A stretch of DNA of 14,364 nucleotides from an uncultured Ruminococcus sp. (GCA_900553675.1 USEH01000036.1:1-14364), one strand, 5' to 3'. Positions 1-7,474 are shown, counted from the stretch's first letter. The notes: a model not told the origin generated them from the letters alone. Numbers and translations are program-made.

Positions 1-38
1 TACAACCGCCGTATATTTTTACTTAACTTAAAACGCCG

Positions 39-1229
39 TTACTTCCTCATTTCCTCAACAACCTGCGCCAAAAGCTTAATTCCGCGCTCTATTTCCTCAT
101 CCGAGGGCATGGAGTAGTTCAGCCTGAACGAGCGGGTAGGCTCGGATTCGTCCGGCAAAAATGCCGCTCCCGGGACTACGAAGACGTTCTTTTCCGAGCA
201 TCTTTTAACAAACTCCGAAAGCTCATACCCCTCCGGCAGACTGCACCAAAGGAATATTCCACCCTGCGGGCGGGTGAATTTTACGTCTGCGGGCATATAT
301 TCGTCCAGTGCCTTAAGCATTAATGAGGATTTGTGGCGGTAAAGCGCGCGTATCTTTTCGATATGTGCTTCAAGGTCGCATTCCTGCATATATCTTGCGC
401 AGACCATCTGGAAGAATACGTTTGTGTGAACATCCTCAACCTGCTTTGCAACTACAATCTTAGAGACAAGCTCCTTGTTGGCGGTAAGTGTTCCCACTCT
501 CATGCCGGAGGAAAGAATTTTCGAGAACGAGCCGCAGTATACAACCCTGCCGTCAACGTCGAAGCTCTTGTATGAGGGGACGTTTTCGCCCTCGAATCTC
601 AGATCGCCGTATGGGTTGTCCTCGATTATGACAATATCGTATTTCCGCGCCAGCTCGTAAACAGCTTTTCTGTTCTCCAGGGTGGAGGTTATTCCGGCGG
701 GATTCTGGAAAGAGGGTATCAAGTATAAAAGCTTTGCTCTGGGGCTTGACTTGAGCGCTGCTTCAAGGGCTTCAAGGTCGATGCCGTCGTCTTTAAGCGG
801 GACTCCTTTAAGCTCTGCACCCAGCGAGCGGAAAGCGTTGAGCGCGCCGATAAAGCTGGGATTCTCGCAGATTACAACATCCCCCTCGTTGCACATAACC
901 TTGCAGGTAAGCTCGATTCCCTGCTGACCGCCTGTGACGATTATGGTGTCGTCGTCCTCGGTGCCGATATTGTAAAGCCTTTTCAGCCTTTGCGATACAA
1001 GCTCGCGGAGCTTGGGATAGCCCTCGGTTATACCGTATTGCAGGGCGGTAATAGGCTCTTGGGTTAATATGTCCGCCGCGATTCTCTTAATATCCTCCAC
1101 GGGGAAGGACTCCGGGCTGGGATTTCCCGCCGCAAAGCTTATGCATCCGGGCTTGCCGAGGCTTTTGAAGATCTCCCTTATGGCGGAGGGCTTCATATTT
1201 ACAAATTTATCCGATATTTTATAGTTCAT
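39..1229 (-). CDS. PLP-dependent aminotransferase, LysN/AraT (MocR-like) type
   Basis: A 396-aa fold-type-I, class I/II aminotransferase that moves an amino group between an amino acid and a 2-oxoacid in the cytoplasm. The N-terminal segment with AAGNPSPESFP (residues 33-43) is typical of the 2-aminoadipate/aromatic/branched-chain aminotransferase group related to the catalytic part of MocR regulators, but there is no helix-turn-helix here. Visible PLP-site residues are the QNP asparagine (about 176), Asp204 and Tyr207 in EDNPYGDL, the Schiff-base lysine in SFSKIL (Lys237), a following arginine in GMRVG, and the C-terminal FRLNYS arginine that binds the substrate carboxylate. The length is normal for the family. 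The start is well supported: on the minus strand AAAGGAG lies 9 nt before the ATG. It is transcribed divergently from the membrane-protein gene. The substrate cannot be told from sequence; a role in amino-acid metabolism alongside the BCAA genes is possible but unproven. Confidence 0.9.
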   Translation of the reverse strand: MNYKISDKFVNMKPSAIREIFKSLGKPGCISFAAGNPSPESFPVEDIKRIAADILTQEPITALQYGITEGYPKLRELVSQRLKRLYNIGTEDDDTIIVTGGQQGIELTCKVMCNEGDVVICENPSFIGALNAFRSLGAELKGVPLKDDGIDLEALEAALKSSPRAKLLYLIPSFQNPAGITSTLENRKAVYELARKYDIVIIEDNPYGDLRFEGENVPSYKSFDVDGRVVYCGSFSKILSSGMRVGTLTANKELVSKIVVAKQVEDVHTNVFFQMVCARYMQECDLEAHIEKIRALYRHKSSLMLKALDEYMPADVKFTRPQGGIFLWCSLPEGYELSEFVKRCSEKNVFVVPGAAFLPDESEPTRSFRLNYSMPSDEEIERGIKLLAQVVEEMRK

Positions 1230-1267
1230 TGGTGAATGCTCCTTTGCCGATTCATTGGTTTAAATCA

Positions 1268-1296
1268 AGTATAGCACTATTTTATCACTTTGTAAA
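1268..1296 (-). promoter_or_regulatory. Sigma-A promoter of the aminotransferase gene
   Basis: Read on the minus strand this is TTTACA, a 17-bp spacer, then TATACT, about 38 bp upstream of the aminotransferase ATG. Both hexamers are one base from consensus and the spacer is optimal. Confidence 0.7.
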
Positions 1297-1358
1297 TCCC
1301 TTTTTCAGGGAGACTGCGGTAAGATTATTAGGAAATGATTAAATTTTTTCGAGTCGTA

Positions 1359-1387
1359 TTGACACATATTTCATGCAGTGATATAAT
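1359..1387 (+). promoter_or_regulatory. Consensus sigma-A promoter of the DUF975-like gene
   Basis: TTGACA, a 17-bp spacer, then TATAAT: a perfect match to the housekeeping promoter in both boxes. Transcription should begin near 1394, which leaves a 5' leader of about 118 nt before the start codon at 1512. It diverges from the aminotransferase promoter, with about 60 bp between the two -35 boxes. Confidence 0.85.
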
Positions 1388-1393
1388 AATTTT

Positions 1394-1511
1394 AGTCGAT
1401 ACCGTTTTTGGTTGAGACAACATAGGTCTGCGCCCGACTTGTATTATTACATCTCAGCAGGCTTGCATGACAGACGCTGACCGAAAATATTAAATCAGGG
1501 GGAAAAATATA
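1394..1511 (+). other. Structured 5' leader of unknown class
   Basis: The roughly 118-nt leader contains complementary segments that could form a compact fold. An outer stem pairs 1405-1412 (TTTTTGGT) with 1480-1487 (ACCGAAAA), with one G-T pair. Inside it TGAGA (1413-1417) can pair with TCTCA (1452-1456), and GTCTG (1426-1430) with CAGAC (1471-1475). The last two cross, so together they would make a pseudoknot. CAGC (1455-1458) with GCTG (1476-1479) is a competing hairpin. The purine-rich ribosome site AGGGGGA (about 1497-1503) follows the closing stem. It does not look like a riboswitch class that I recognise by eye. It could be a regulatory leader or merely an untranslated stretch with chance pairing. 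Confidence 0.4.
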
Positions 1512-2411
1512 ATGAACAATACCATTGGCTCAAATTACAAAGCGGCTACGCAGATACTCAAGGACAAAAAATGGACGCTTTGCGGACTTATTCTTTTGGA
1601 AACTGTTTTCTCAATCCTTGCGGAAATCTTCGGAATTCTGCCGATAATCAGCCTGCCGATCTGCTTTGCAATATCGGTATCGTCGGCTGCCATCTGCCTT
1701 AAGGGCGTTAGAGGCGAAAACGTTGATTCCAAAAACCTGTTCGACGGCTTTAAAAACTTCAAGCACAACGCAGGCGGCATGGCATGGATGTCGCTGTGGG
1801 TTTACATCTGGGTAATAGTTCCTGCAATTGTTTTGATTAATATAGTACTGTCAAGCGTGGGCGATGTCATAACGGCTTATATGTCATACGGCATGGGCAG
1901 ATATTACGGTGGCAGTGCTTTGTCTGCGGGCAGCATTGTTATGATCTGCATAGCGGTTATAGCTTTACTGGTCGGACTTGTTATGATGATAATCAAGTCG
2001 TTTACCTATTGCTTCACTCCTTACATACTTATGGAAAAGCCCGAAATCCACGCAATGGACGCTATAAAGGAATCCAAAAAGCTTACCATGGGCATAAGAG
2101 GAAAAATCTTCTGGGCTTACGTTATTCCGGTGGTTATACTTATAGTTATCGATATAGTTCTTGCCGTTTTTGCAATGATTCCCTTTATCGGTGTGCTGTT
2201 TGATATAATTCTTACGGTTGTAAATCTTTTATCGTCGGTTGTTCTGAGCGTATTCTTAAGCCTTGTACTTGCAAGCTTTTACAACAAGGCAACCGCTCCG
2301 GAGGCTAAGGAGGTTGTCCCTGCGGCACCGGTTATTGAAAATCCCGCACCCGCTCCTGCACCGACTCCCGCTCCTGCACCTGCGGCAGACGAGACTCCTA
2401 AAGCGGAGTAA
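1512..2411 (+). CDS. DUF975-like multi-pass membrane protein with Pro/Ala-rich tail
   Basis: A 299-aa integral membrane protein with about six hydrophobic segments (roughly residues 22-42, 43-64, 98-120, 138-165, 200-225 and 228-255). The cytoplasmic-type signature ILMEKPEIHAMDAIKESKKL followed by a basic MGIRGK stretch resembles the conserved centre of DUF975 proteins, poorly characterised membrane proteins common in Firmicutes. The N-terminus (GSNYKAATQILKDKKW) also fits that group. After the last helix comes a low-complexity tail of about 40 residues rich in alternating Pro and Ala, ending acidic. Such a tail probably extends as a flexible arm. AGGGGGA precedes the ATG by about 8 nt. It is a single-gene unit between its own promoter and a terminator. 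Its function is unknown. Confidence 0.75.
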   Translation: MNNTIGSNYKAATQILKDKKWTLCGLILLETVFSILAEIFGILPIISLPICFAISVSSAAICLKGVRGENVDSKNLFDGFKNFKHNAGGMAWMSLWVYIWVIVPAIVLINIVLSSVGDVITAYMSYGMGRYYGGSALSAGSIVMICIAVIALLVGLVMMIIKSFTYCFTPYILMEKPEIHAMDAIKESKKLTMGIRGKIFWAYVIPVVILIVIDIVLAVFAMIPFIGVLFDIILTVVNLLSSVVLSVFLSLVLASFYNKATAPEAKEVVPAAPVIENPAPAPAPTPAPAPAADETPKAE

Positions 2412-2429
2412 TTTAACTGATAAACACTT

Positions 2430-2465
2430 AGCTGTGAGGGTTAATACCCTTGCAGCTTTTGTTTT
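2430..2465 (+). terminator. Intrinsic terminator after the DUF975-like gene
   Basis: A 12-bp stem (AGCTGTGAGGGT, 2430-2441, with ACCCTTGCAGCT, 2446-2457, including two G-T pairs) closes a TAAT loop. TTTT-G-TTTT follows. It lies 18 bp after the stop codon and separates this gene from the GH115 locus. Confidence 0.8.
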
Positions 2466-2490
2466 GTCCTGATGATTTATAATATTGTCC

Positions 2491-2519
2491 TTGCAACAAC
2501 AGGAAAAATAAGCTATAAT
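2491..2519 (+). promoter_or_regulatory. Sigma-A promoter of the GH115 locus
   Basis: TTGCAA, a 17-bp spacer, then TATAAT, 34 bp upstream of the ATG at 2554. The leader is short and ends in AGGAG (2541-2545), 8 nt before the start. Confidence 0.7.
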
Positions 2520-2553
2520 TATAATGATAATTTTTACGTGAGGAGCATTATAT

Positions 2554-3249
2554 ATGAAAAAGCTTTTATCAGCGGTGTTGATCGTCCTGCTGACGGTGAC
2601 AATGGCACTCCCTGCCTTTGCAACCGAAAACGACGGTTTAAAGCTCGAGCTTGTCTCGGACAAGGAAAGCTACAGCTCGGAGGACGAAATAGTCTTATCC
2701 CTTTCCGCTCAGAACGACTCGGGGCTTGACATTAAGGACATAACCCTCAAGCACATCGCGCCGGAGGGGTATGAAGCCCCGCAGGATTCGGAACTGTCGG
2801 GATATTTAGCCTCCGGAAACCGAATGAGCCTAAAGGCTGTATACGGCGGTAAAGGCTCGGCAGCGGGCGGAAACATTTTAATGATAATCGGCATAGCTGC
2901 GGCGGGTTGTTGCTGTCGCCGTGATTGCCGTTATTATAGCAAAAGGCAAAAAAGGCAAAAATGCAGCGGCAATGACGGTCTGCATGGCGTTGCTCGGCTC
3001 GGTGGCAGCTTCTGCCGTGCCAATAAACGCCGCAGGCAATACTCAAACGCAGGAGCTGAGCTGCAATGTAAGCGTCGACGGAAAAGACGTAATATTCAAA
3101 GCGGAGGTAACATATATGAAGCCTTTGGACAATTCAGCCAAGGTAACCTTGGCAAACAGTACGGGAGCGGCGCCGGTATATATCGACCCGAAAAGCCCGG
3201 CTTACGACGGTTTATCCCTGATAGCCGAAGCGTATGCAGACGATATTGA
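2554..3249 (+). pseudogene. N-terminal fragment of frameshifted secreted GH115 protein (signal peptide, Ig-like domain, half of a TM helix)
   Basis: This reading frame starts with a clear Sec signal peptide (MKKLLS, a hydrophobic core, then cleavage after ALPAFA, residues 1-22). A domain of about 80 residues follows (25-105) with alternating beta-strand character and phrases such as NDSGLDIKDITL and APEGYE. These resemble the DUF11/CARDB-like Ig folds found on Gram-positive surface proteins. From residue 107 (NILMIIGIAAA) a membrane helix begins. It is then broken at about residue 117-118, where the frame turns into a Cys/Arg-rich sequence that continues to 3249. That tail (about 2905-3249) has no protein-like features and overlaps the real downstream frame, so only 2554 to about 2904 is meaningful. 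AGGAG 8 nt upstream supports the ATG. With the frame restored, this is the first 117 residues of a protein of about 1,275 residues. Confidence 0.7.
2904..2906 (+). other. Probable +1 frameshift site (extra G) in the GH115 gene
   Basis: The upstream frame reads Gly-Ile-Ala-Ala-Ala up to the GGG at 2904-2906. Removing one G gives Ala-Ala-Ala-Val-Val-Ala-Val-Ala-Val-Ile-Ala-Val-Ile-Ile-Ala followed by KGKKGKN, a perfect membrane helix with a positive stop-transfer end. The upstream frame continues for 345 nt past this point and the downstream frame opens at 2897, so the frames overlap with no stop at the junction. It could be a true inactivating insertion or a consensus error. Confidence 0.75.
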
Positions 3250-6200
3250 GGCGCTCTGCGGGGTAAGACCCGAAATTGCGCAGACCGAGCCGACCTCGGG
3301 GACATACGTTATAGCGGGAGTAGTGGACGACGAATTAATCGCTTCCATGAACCTAAACTGGAGCATTTCTCCCTCAAACGGCGACTTTAAGTCGGAGCAG
3401 TGGGAAAGGTATGAAATCAAGGTGGTTGAGGACGGCGGCAAGACCAAAATCGTCATAGCCGGAAGCGACAAGCGCGGCGCGATCTACGGTTTGTTCCACA
3501 TCACTCAGGACATCTTCGGCGTAAGCCCGTGGATATGGTGGGCAGACATAAAGCCTGCACACAAGGACGAGCTTGTATGCACGGCTGCGGAGCTTGAAAC
3601 GGTCTCAAAGCGTCCGTCGGTAAACTTCCGCGGATTCTTTATGAACGACGAGAACCCCTGCTTAAACGGCTTTGCAGACAGTCACTTCGGCGGCTTGAAC
3701 TATATGTTCTACGACGAGATATTCAAGCTGATTTTAAGACTTAAGGGCAACTATATGTGGCCGGCAATGTGGTCGAACAACTTCTCCAACGACGGTATGG
3801 AGGGCGTTAAGGGTGAATTTGCCGAGCTTGAAAAGCAGTATCACTACAAGCTGGGCGGACTTATGTATGTGGATCAGCCCGGCAACGAGGGCGCTTCAAA
3901 CAACACTCCCAACACAAACATAAACGCCGAGCCGGATAAGGTTTTAGGTAAAGGCGAGTACCCGATGACCCTTGCAAACGCAGTTTTAGCCGACAGATAC
4001 GGAGTTGTTGTGGGAGCCTCACACCACGAGCCTATGGCAAGAAGCGGTGGCGAGTGGGGCGGTCTTCAGGGCTACTGGGGCGGCAAAACCACCTATACCG
4101 ACCCCGAAATCAAGTCGGCAGATGGTCAGAAGGTATGGAACTATCTTTTAAACCCCAACAACTTAGAATCCTTCTGGTCAGACGCTATTTACCGCAACGG
4201 CAGCTTTGACAGCCTGTTCACCATTGGCATGAGAGGCGAAAACGACTCTGCACTTATAGACGACACCGGAAGAACCCTCACCACCGAGGAAAATATAGAT
4301 TTGCTTAAGGCGGTTTTAAGAACTCAGGACAAGATTCTTAAAAACCATGGTCTGGGCGATACGCCTTCGCTGATAGCCGTATATAAAGAGGTTGAAAACT
4401 GCTGGTACGGCGGTTCGAGAAACGATCCCAAGGCAGCTAAGGGCAAGGGACTCAGGGACGACCCCGAGGTCACCGAGCTTTTGGGTGCGGACACCAACCG
4501 CATAGTAATGCTATGCGAGGACAACAACGGCTACCTTCGCACCATGCCCGAGCTTGACGAAAAGGATAAATTCAACTGGGGACTTTACTATCACTTCGAC
4601 TATGTCGGAAGCCCCAAGACCTCGATGTGGATAAACACCATGCCGCTTCAGCGCACATGGGAGAATCTTACCACCGCCTATGAATACGGCGTTGACGACG
4701 CTTGGATTGTAAACGTCGGCGACCTGCGACCCATGGAGCTTCCTCTGAGCTACTTCATGGATTTAGCCTACAATTTTGAAAAGTACGGCACATCCAACCC
4801 CAACAACGTTTATGAATACACCGAAAAGTGGGTTAAAGAGCAGTTTGCATCCGAACCCGATATCACCGAAGAGGATATCAATACAATCACATCCCTGCTT
4901 TACGACTACACCTGGCTTAACGGCAACTGTAAGCCCGAAACCCTTAAAGAAGGCGGAGACACCTCCTACAGCATCCTGCACTATAACGACGCCGCTTCAA
5001 GGCTTGCGCTTATTGACAGCATAATCGAGCGGGCGGACGGAATCCTTGATAAGCTCAGTGAGAGCAGTCCGGCTTACACTCCTTATTATCAGCTGGTATA
5101 CTATCCGGCAGTTGCTTCTGCAAACGTTGTCAGAATTCAGATAATGTACGGTATCAACAACCTTTACGCTCAGAGAAGGTCTACCCTTGCAAACACCTAT
5201 TACGACCTTGTAAATAAGTATCTTAAGTACGACGAGGAGCTTACCGAAAAGTACATGACCCTCGGCGAAGACCTGAACGGTCTTAACAAGTGGTACGGCA
5301 TGATAATCACCTCACCCGACTACTGCAAGCAGTATAAAGACCCTGTTCTGGGCAACGTCACCGCCAAGGCGCACATGAATTATTCCAGCTGGAACGGTGA
5401 ATCCGCGGTTAAAATCACTCCCCAGAAGGTGGAAGCCGAGCAGGGCGCGCAGATGATAGTGGACATCCCGACCGAAAAGCGCGCATACAAGGCAGGAACC
5501 GCCACTCTCCCCGATTTTGAGTCCACCCAGAAGCAGGCGGTGGTTGTAAACCTGACCAACGGCGGCAATGAAGCGGTTGATTACAGCATAACCAACAACG
5601 ACGATTTCATCATCATCGAGGGCGAGACAAGCGGCTCTTACCTTGTTTCCAAGAGCTTTACCGTCAAGGTCGACTGGTCTAAGGTATCGAGCGACAAGAG
5701 CGGCAAGATAACCGTAACCGGCGGCGACAGAACGGTTGATATCGCGGTAAATGCCAAGGCTGTAGACACCTCCAAGGCGAAGCTTACAAAGACCCACTTT
5801 ATGTCGGACGGCTTAATATCCATCAAGGCGGACGATTACGCCGACAAGGGTGCTAAAAACGGCATAAGCTGGACTGTTCTTGAAGGCTACGGAAAGTCCA
5901 AGACCTCGGTCAAGATGCTTGAAACCCACACCAAGGCGTTCAAGGCGGGTGAGGGACCGTGGATAGAGTATAACTTCTATATCCCGCAGGACGGCGACTA
6001 CAAGCTTACGGTCTACGCCGGTCAGGGCAACAACGTATCATTTGACGAGGGAACTCACCTCAACGCAGGAATACAGCTTGACGGCGGAGATATAAACGCG
6101 CTCAACATTCAGGGCGAGGGCTATGTTTCCGGCGTAAGCGGCGGATGGTATGCAGCCATCGAGCAGGGCGGAAGAAGATCCGAAACCGCTCTGACGCTGA

Positions 6201-6382
6201 CCAAGGGCGAGCACACCTTAAGAATCTGGGGCATGGATCAAAATCTGGTATTGCAGAAGTTTGTTATCATGCCGGCGGAGGAAAACTTAAAGCCTTCGCT
6301 TATCGGCCCCGAGCCGACCTATAATACCTCGATGGGAGAGGTCGAGCAGAAGCAGGCACTTGCGCTTATTGTAAATGATTAA
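2921..6382 (+). CDS. GH115 xylan alpha-1,2-glucuronidase (main part of a frameshifted gene)
   Basis: A 1153-aa frame encoding a glycoside hydrolase family 115 enzyme. Known members remove glucuronic or 4-O-methylglucuronic acid from xylan side chains. Residues 1-38 hold a KGKKGKN basic patch and a second hydrophobic signal-like segment ending PINAAG. Residues 45-66 form a short beta segment (VSVDGKDVIFKAEVTY). The N-terminal GH115 domain starts near 88. Catalytic-domain signatures include RGFFMNDENP (237-246), LRLKGNYMWPAMW (272-284), GASHHEPM, TIGMRGENDSAL, YHFDYVGSPKTSMWINT and AWIVNVGDLRPMELP. The C-terminal GH115 beta-domain contains GPWIEYNFYIP and LRIWGMDQ. No signature is missing. The GTG at 2921 has no ribosome site, and the frame is open only from 2897. 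The natural start is therefore almost certainly the ATG at 2554, reached through the frame break at 2904-2906. As sequenced, whether any enzyme is made is doubtful. No dockerin or sortase motif was seen. Confidence 0.85.
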   Translation: MIAVIIAKGKKGKNAAAMTVCMALLGSVAASAVPINAAGNTQTQELSCNVSVDGKDVIFKAEVTYMKPLDNSAKVTLANSTGAAPVYIDPKSPAYDGLSLIAEAYADDIEALCGVRPEIAQTEPTSGTYVIAGVVDDELIASMNLNWSISPSNGDFKSEQWERYEIKVVEDGGKTKIVIAGSDKRGAIYGLFHITQDIFGVSPWIWWADIKPAHKDELVCTAAELETVSKRPSVNFRGFFMNDENPCLNGFADSHFGGLNYMFYDEIFKLILRLKGNYMWPAMWSNNFSNDGMEGVKGEFAELEKQYHYKLGGLMYVDQPGNEGASNNTPNTNINAEPDKVLGKGEYPMTLANAVLADRYGVVVGASHHEPMARSGGEWGGLQGYWGGKTTYTDPEIKSADGQKVWNYLLNPNNLESFWSDAIYRNGSFDSLFTIGMRGENDSALIDDTGRTLTTEENIDLLKAVLRTQDKILKNHGLGDTPSLIAVYKEVENCWYGGSRNDPKAAKGKGLRDDPEVTELLGADTNRIVMLCEDNNGYLRTMPELDEKDKFNWGLYYHFDYVGSPKTSMWINTMPLQRTWENLTTAYEYGVDDAWIVNVGDLRPMELPLSYFMDLAYNFEKYGTSNPNNVYEYTEKWVKEQFASEPDITEEDINTITSLLYDYTWLNGNCKPETLKEGGDTSYSILHYNDAASRLALIDSIIERADGILDKLSESSPAYTPYYQLVYYPAVASANVVRIQIMYGINNLYAQRRSTLANTYYDLVNKYLKYDEELTEKYMTLGEDLNGLNKWYGMIITSPDYCKQYKDPVLGNVTAKAHMNYSSWNGESAVKITPQKVEAEQGAQMIVDIPTEKRAYKAGTATLPDFESTQKQAVVVNLTNGGNEAVDYSITNNDDFIIIEGETSGSYLVSKSFTVKVDWSKVSSDKSGKITVTGGDRTVDIAVNAKAVDTSKAKLTKTHFMSDGLISIKADDYADKGAKNGISWTVLEGYGKSKTSVKMLETHTKAFKAGEGPWIEYNFYIPQDGDYKLTVYAGQGNNVSFDEGTHLNAGIQLDGGDINALNIQGEGYVSGVSGGWYAAIEQGGRRSETALTLTKGEHTLRIWGMDQNLVLQKFVIMPAEENLKPSLIGPEPTYNTSMGEVEQKQALALIVND

Positions 6383-6390
6383 TTGAAATA

Positions 6391-6426
6391 TCAGGAAGGC
6401 AAATTTGCCTTCCTGATTGACTTTTT
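6391..6426 (+). terminator. Perfect 26-bp palindrome with T-tract, terminator of the GH115 gene
   Basis: Left arm TCAGGAAGGCAAA (6391-6403) and right arm TTTGCCTTCCTGA (6404-6416) are exact reverse complements. Transcribed, they give a strong hairpin, with CTTTTT at 6421-6426 shortly after. It starts 8 bp after the GH115 stop codon. It also directly abuts the -35 box of the next promoter, so an operator role is an alternative. Confidence 0.75.
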
Positions 6427-6445
6427 CGCACAAAGCCGCTATAAT
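6417..6445 (+). promoter_or_regulatory. Sigma-A promoter of the amidohydrolase gene
   Basis: TTGACT, a 17-bp spacer, then TATAAT. The -35 box begins at the base after the perfect palindrome and the spacer contains the terminator T-tract, so the upstream terminator and downstream promoter are fused. The start codon at 6491 lies about 45 bp beyond the -10 box. Confidence 0.8.
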
Positions 6446-6490
6446 ATGACTGTTTGATTACTGACATTAATGAAAGGACTTGCAGCATAT

Positions 6491-7291
6491 ATGCGAAAAA
6501 TAGTAGACTGCCACTGCCATGTTTATCCCGATAAAATCGCCGCAAAGGCTTCGGAAAGCATAGGCAGATTCTATTCCGCCCCCATGCGCTACGACGGCAG
6601 GGTGGAAACGGTTAAGGAGCTTATAAAAAAATCGGGACTTACAAAATGCATAATCTTTTCGGTGGCGACAAAGCCCTCGCAGACCCGCTCTATAAACGAA
6701 TTTATTGCGGGAACGGTTGCCGCCGATCCAGACATTTTCACGGGCTTGGGAACGGTTCACCCCGACAGCGAGGACATCAGGGGGGATATCGATCATCTTG
6801 TGTCGCTGGGACTTAAGGGCGTAAAGCTCCACGCCGATATCCAGCAGTTCAAGACGGACGATTACCGCTGCCTTAAGATATACGACATCTGCGAGAAAAA
6901 GGGGCTGCCCGTGCTTATGCACTGCGGCGACAATCGGTTCGACTTTTCAAACCCCAACCGCATAAAGCCGATTTTGGATATCTATAAGAATCTTACAGTT
7001 ATCGGCGCACATCTGGGCGGCTATACCGTTTGGGAGGACGCACGGCGTGAGCTGAGCGGCTATGATAATTTCTATGTCGACTGCTCTTCAAGCCTGTTTG
7101 CATTTTCACCCGAAGAGGGCAAGGCGCTTATCGAGGCTTACGGCGCGGATAAGGTGCTTTTCGGCACCGATTTTCCCATGTGGGACCCGTCGGACGAGCT
7201 TGAGCGGCTGTATGCGTTGGGACTTGGTGAGGACGAGCTTGACAATATCCTATACAAAAACGCCAACCGGATTTTTGATTTGGGACTATAG
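6491..7291 (+). CDS. Amidohydrolase-2 family (TIM-barrel) metal-dependent hydrolase
   Basis: A 266-aa cytoplasmic protein of the amidohydrolase-related family (PF04909 type), whose members hydrolyse or decarboxylate small carboxylated or cyclic substrates. Metal-site motifs are in the expected order: HCH in DCHCHVYP (His8, His10), GVKLHAD (about 111-116), MHCGDN (His144), GAHLGG (His174) and the terminal aspartate in FGTDFPMWDP (Asp227). The length is at the compact end of the family. I prefer the ATG at 6491. An in-frame ATG at 6470 has no ribosome site, whereas GAAAGGA (6472-6478) lies 12 nt before 6491 and the conserved strand begins at MRKIVDCHCH. It has its own promoter and no operon partner. 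The substrate cannot be assigned. Confidence 0.8.
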   Translation: MRKIVDCHCHVYPDKIAAKASESIGRFYSAPMRYDGRVETVKELIKKSGLTKCIIFSVATKPSQTRSINEFIAGTVAADPDIFTGLGTVHPDSEDIRGDIDHLVSLGLKGVKLHADIQQFKTDDYRCLKIYDICEKKGLPVLMHCGDNRFDFSNPNRIKPILDIYKNLTVIGAHLGGYTVWEDARRELSGYDNFYVDCSSSLFAFSPEEGKALIEAYGADKVLFGTDFPMWDPSDELERLYALGLGEDELDNILYKNANRIFDLGL

Positions 7292-7347
7292 TCAATATCA
7301 ACAGGAATACGGCAAGAACTGCGGTAAAATTTATCTGAAATATCATG

Positions 7348-7376
7348 TTGACTTCGCAGATTTAAAGTGATATAAT
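7348..7376 (+). promoter_or_regulatory. Sigma-A promoter of the T-box operon
   Basis: TTGACT, a 17-bp spacer, then TATAAT. Initiation is expected near 7382-7384, immediately before the T-box stem I, giving a leader of about 335 nt before the ATG at 7719. No terminator is obvious between the amidohydrolase stop (7291) and this promoter. Confidence 0.85.
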
Positions 7377-7471
7377 CTATTCAACAAATGCGATGACGAA
7401 GACGGAAATTCCAATTGACATCTTTCAGCGAGCCGGGCATGGTGGAAGCCGGCAGATATCGGGATGCTCCC

Positions 7472-7474
7472 ATC
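7472..7474 (+). promoter_or_regulatory. Candidate T-box specifier codon ATC (Ile)
   Basis: In the 3' side of the specifier loop, ATC is followed by the customary purine (A7475) and then C, right before the lower stem I helix TTCCG and the conserved GAGC. CTC at 7467-7469 is a poorer Leu candidate because C, not a purine, follows it. The downstream BCAA-type genes fit Ile. Assigned by eye from the folding. Confidence 0.5.

Noticed and set aside
1..38. Terminator for the minus-strand aminotransferase
   Set aside because: The 38 bases past the stop show no convincing stem with a T-tract on the minus strand; any terminator lies outside the window.
2341..2408. Pro/Ala codon repeat at the end of the DUF975-like gene as a tandem DNA repeat or mobile remnant
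   Set aside because: The codons vary (CCC, CCT, CCG, GCA, GCT, GCG), so it is a low-complexity protein tail; no exact DNA repeat or insertion boundary is seen.
2904..2906. Programmed +1 frameshifting to make full-length GH115
   Set aside because: There is no stop codon in the zero frame at the site, no familiar slippery codon and no adjacent stimulatory signal that I can see; a simple indel is more likely.
2905..3249. C-terminal 115 residues of the upstream GH115 fragment as a real domain
   Set aside because: The sequence becomes Cys/Arg-rich and featureless right at the frame break, while the other frame there encodes a continuing helix and signal-like segment.
5312..5797. Antisense open frame of 161 codons in the GH115 C-terminal region
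   Set aside because: It has no start signal or known motif and lies wholly within clear GH115 coding sequence.
6467..6922. Antisense open frame of 151 codons over the amidohydrolase gene
   Set aside because: The sense strand has all metal-site motifs, a promoter and a ribosome site; the antisense frame has none.
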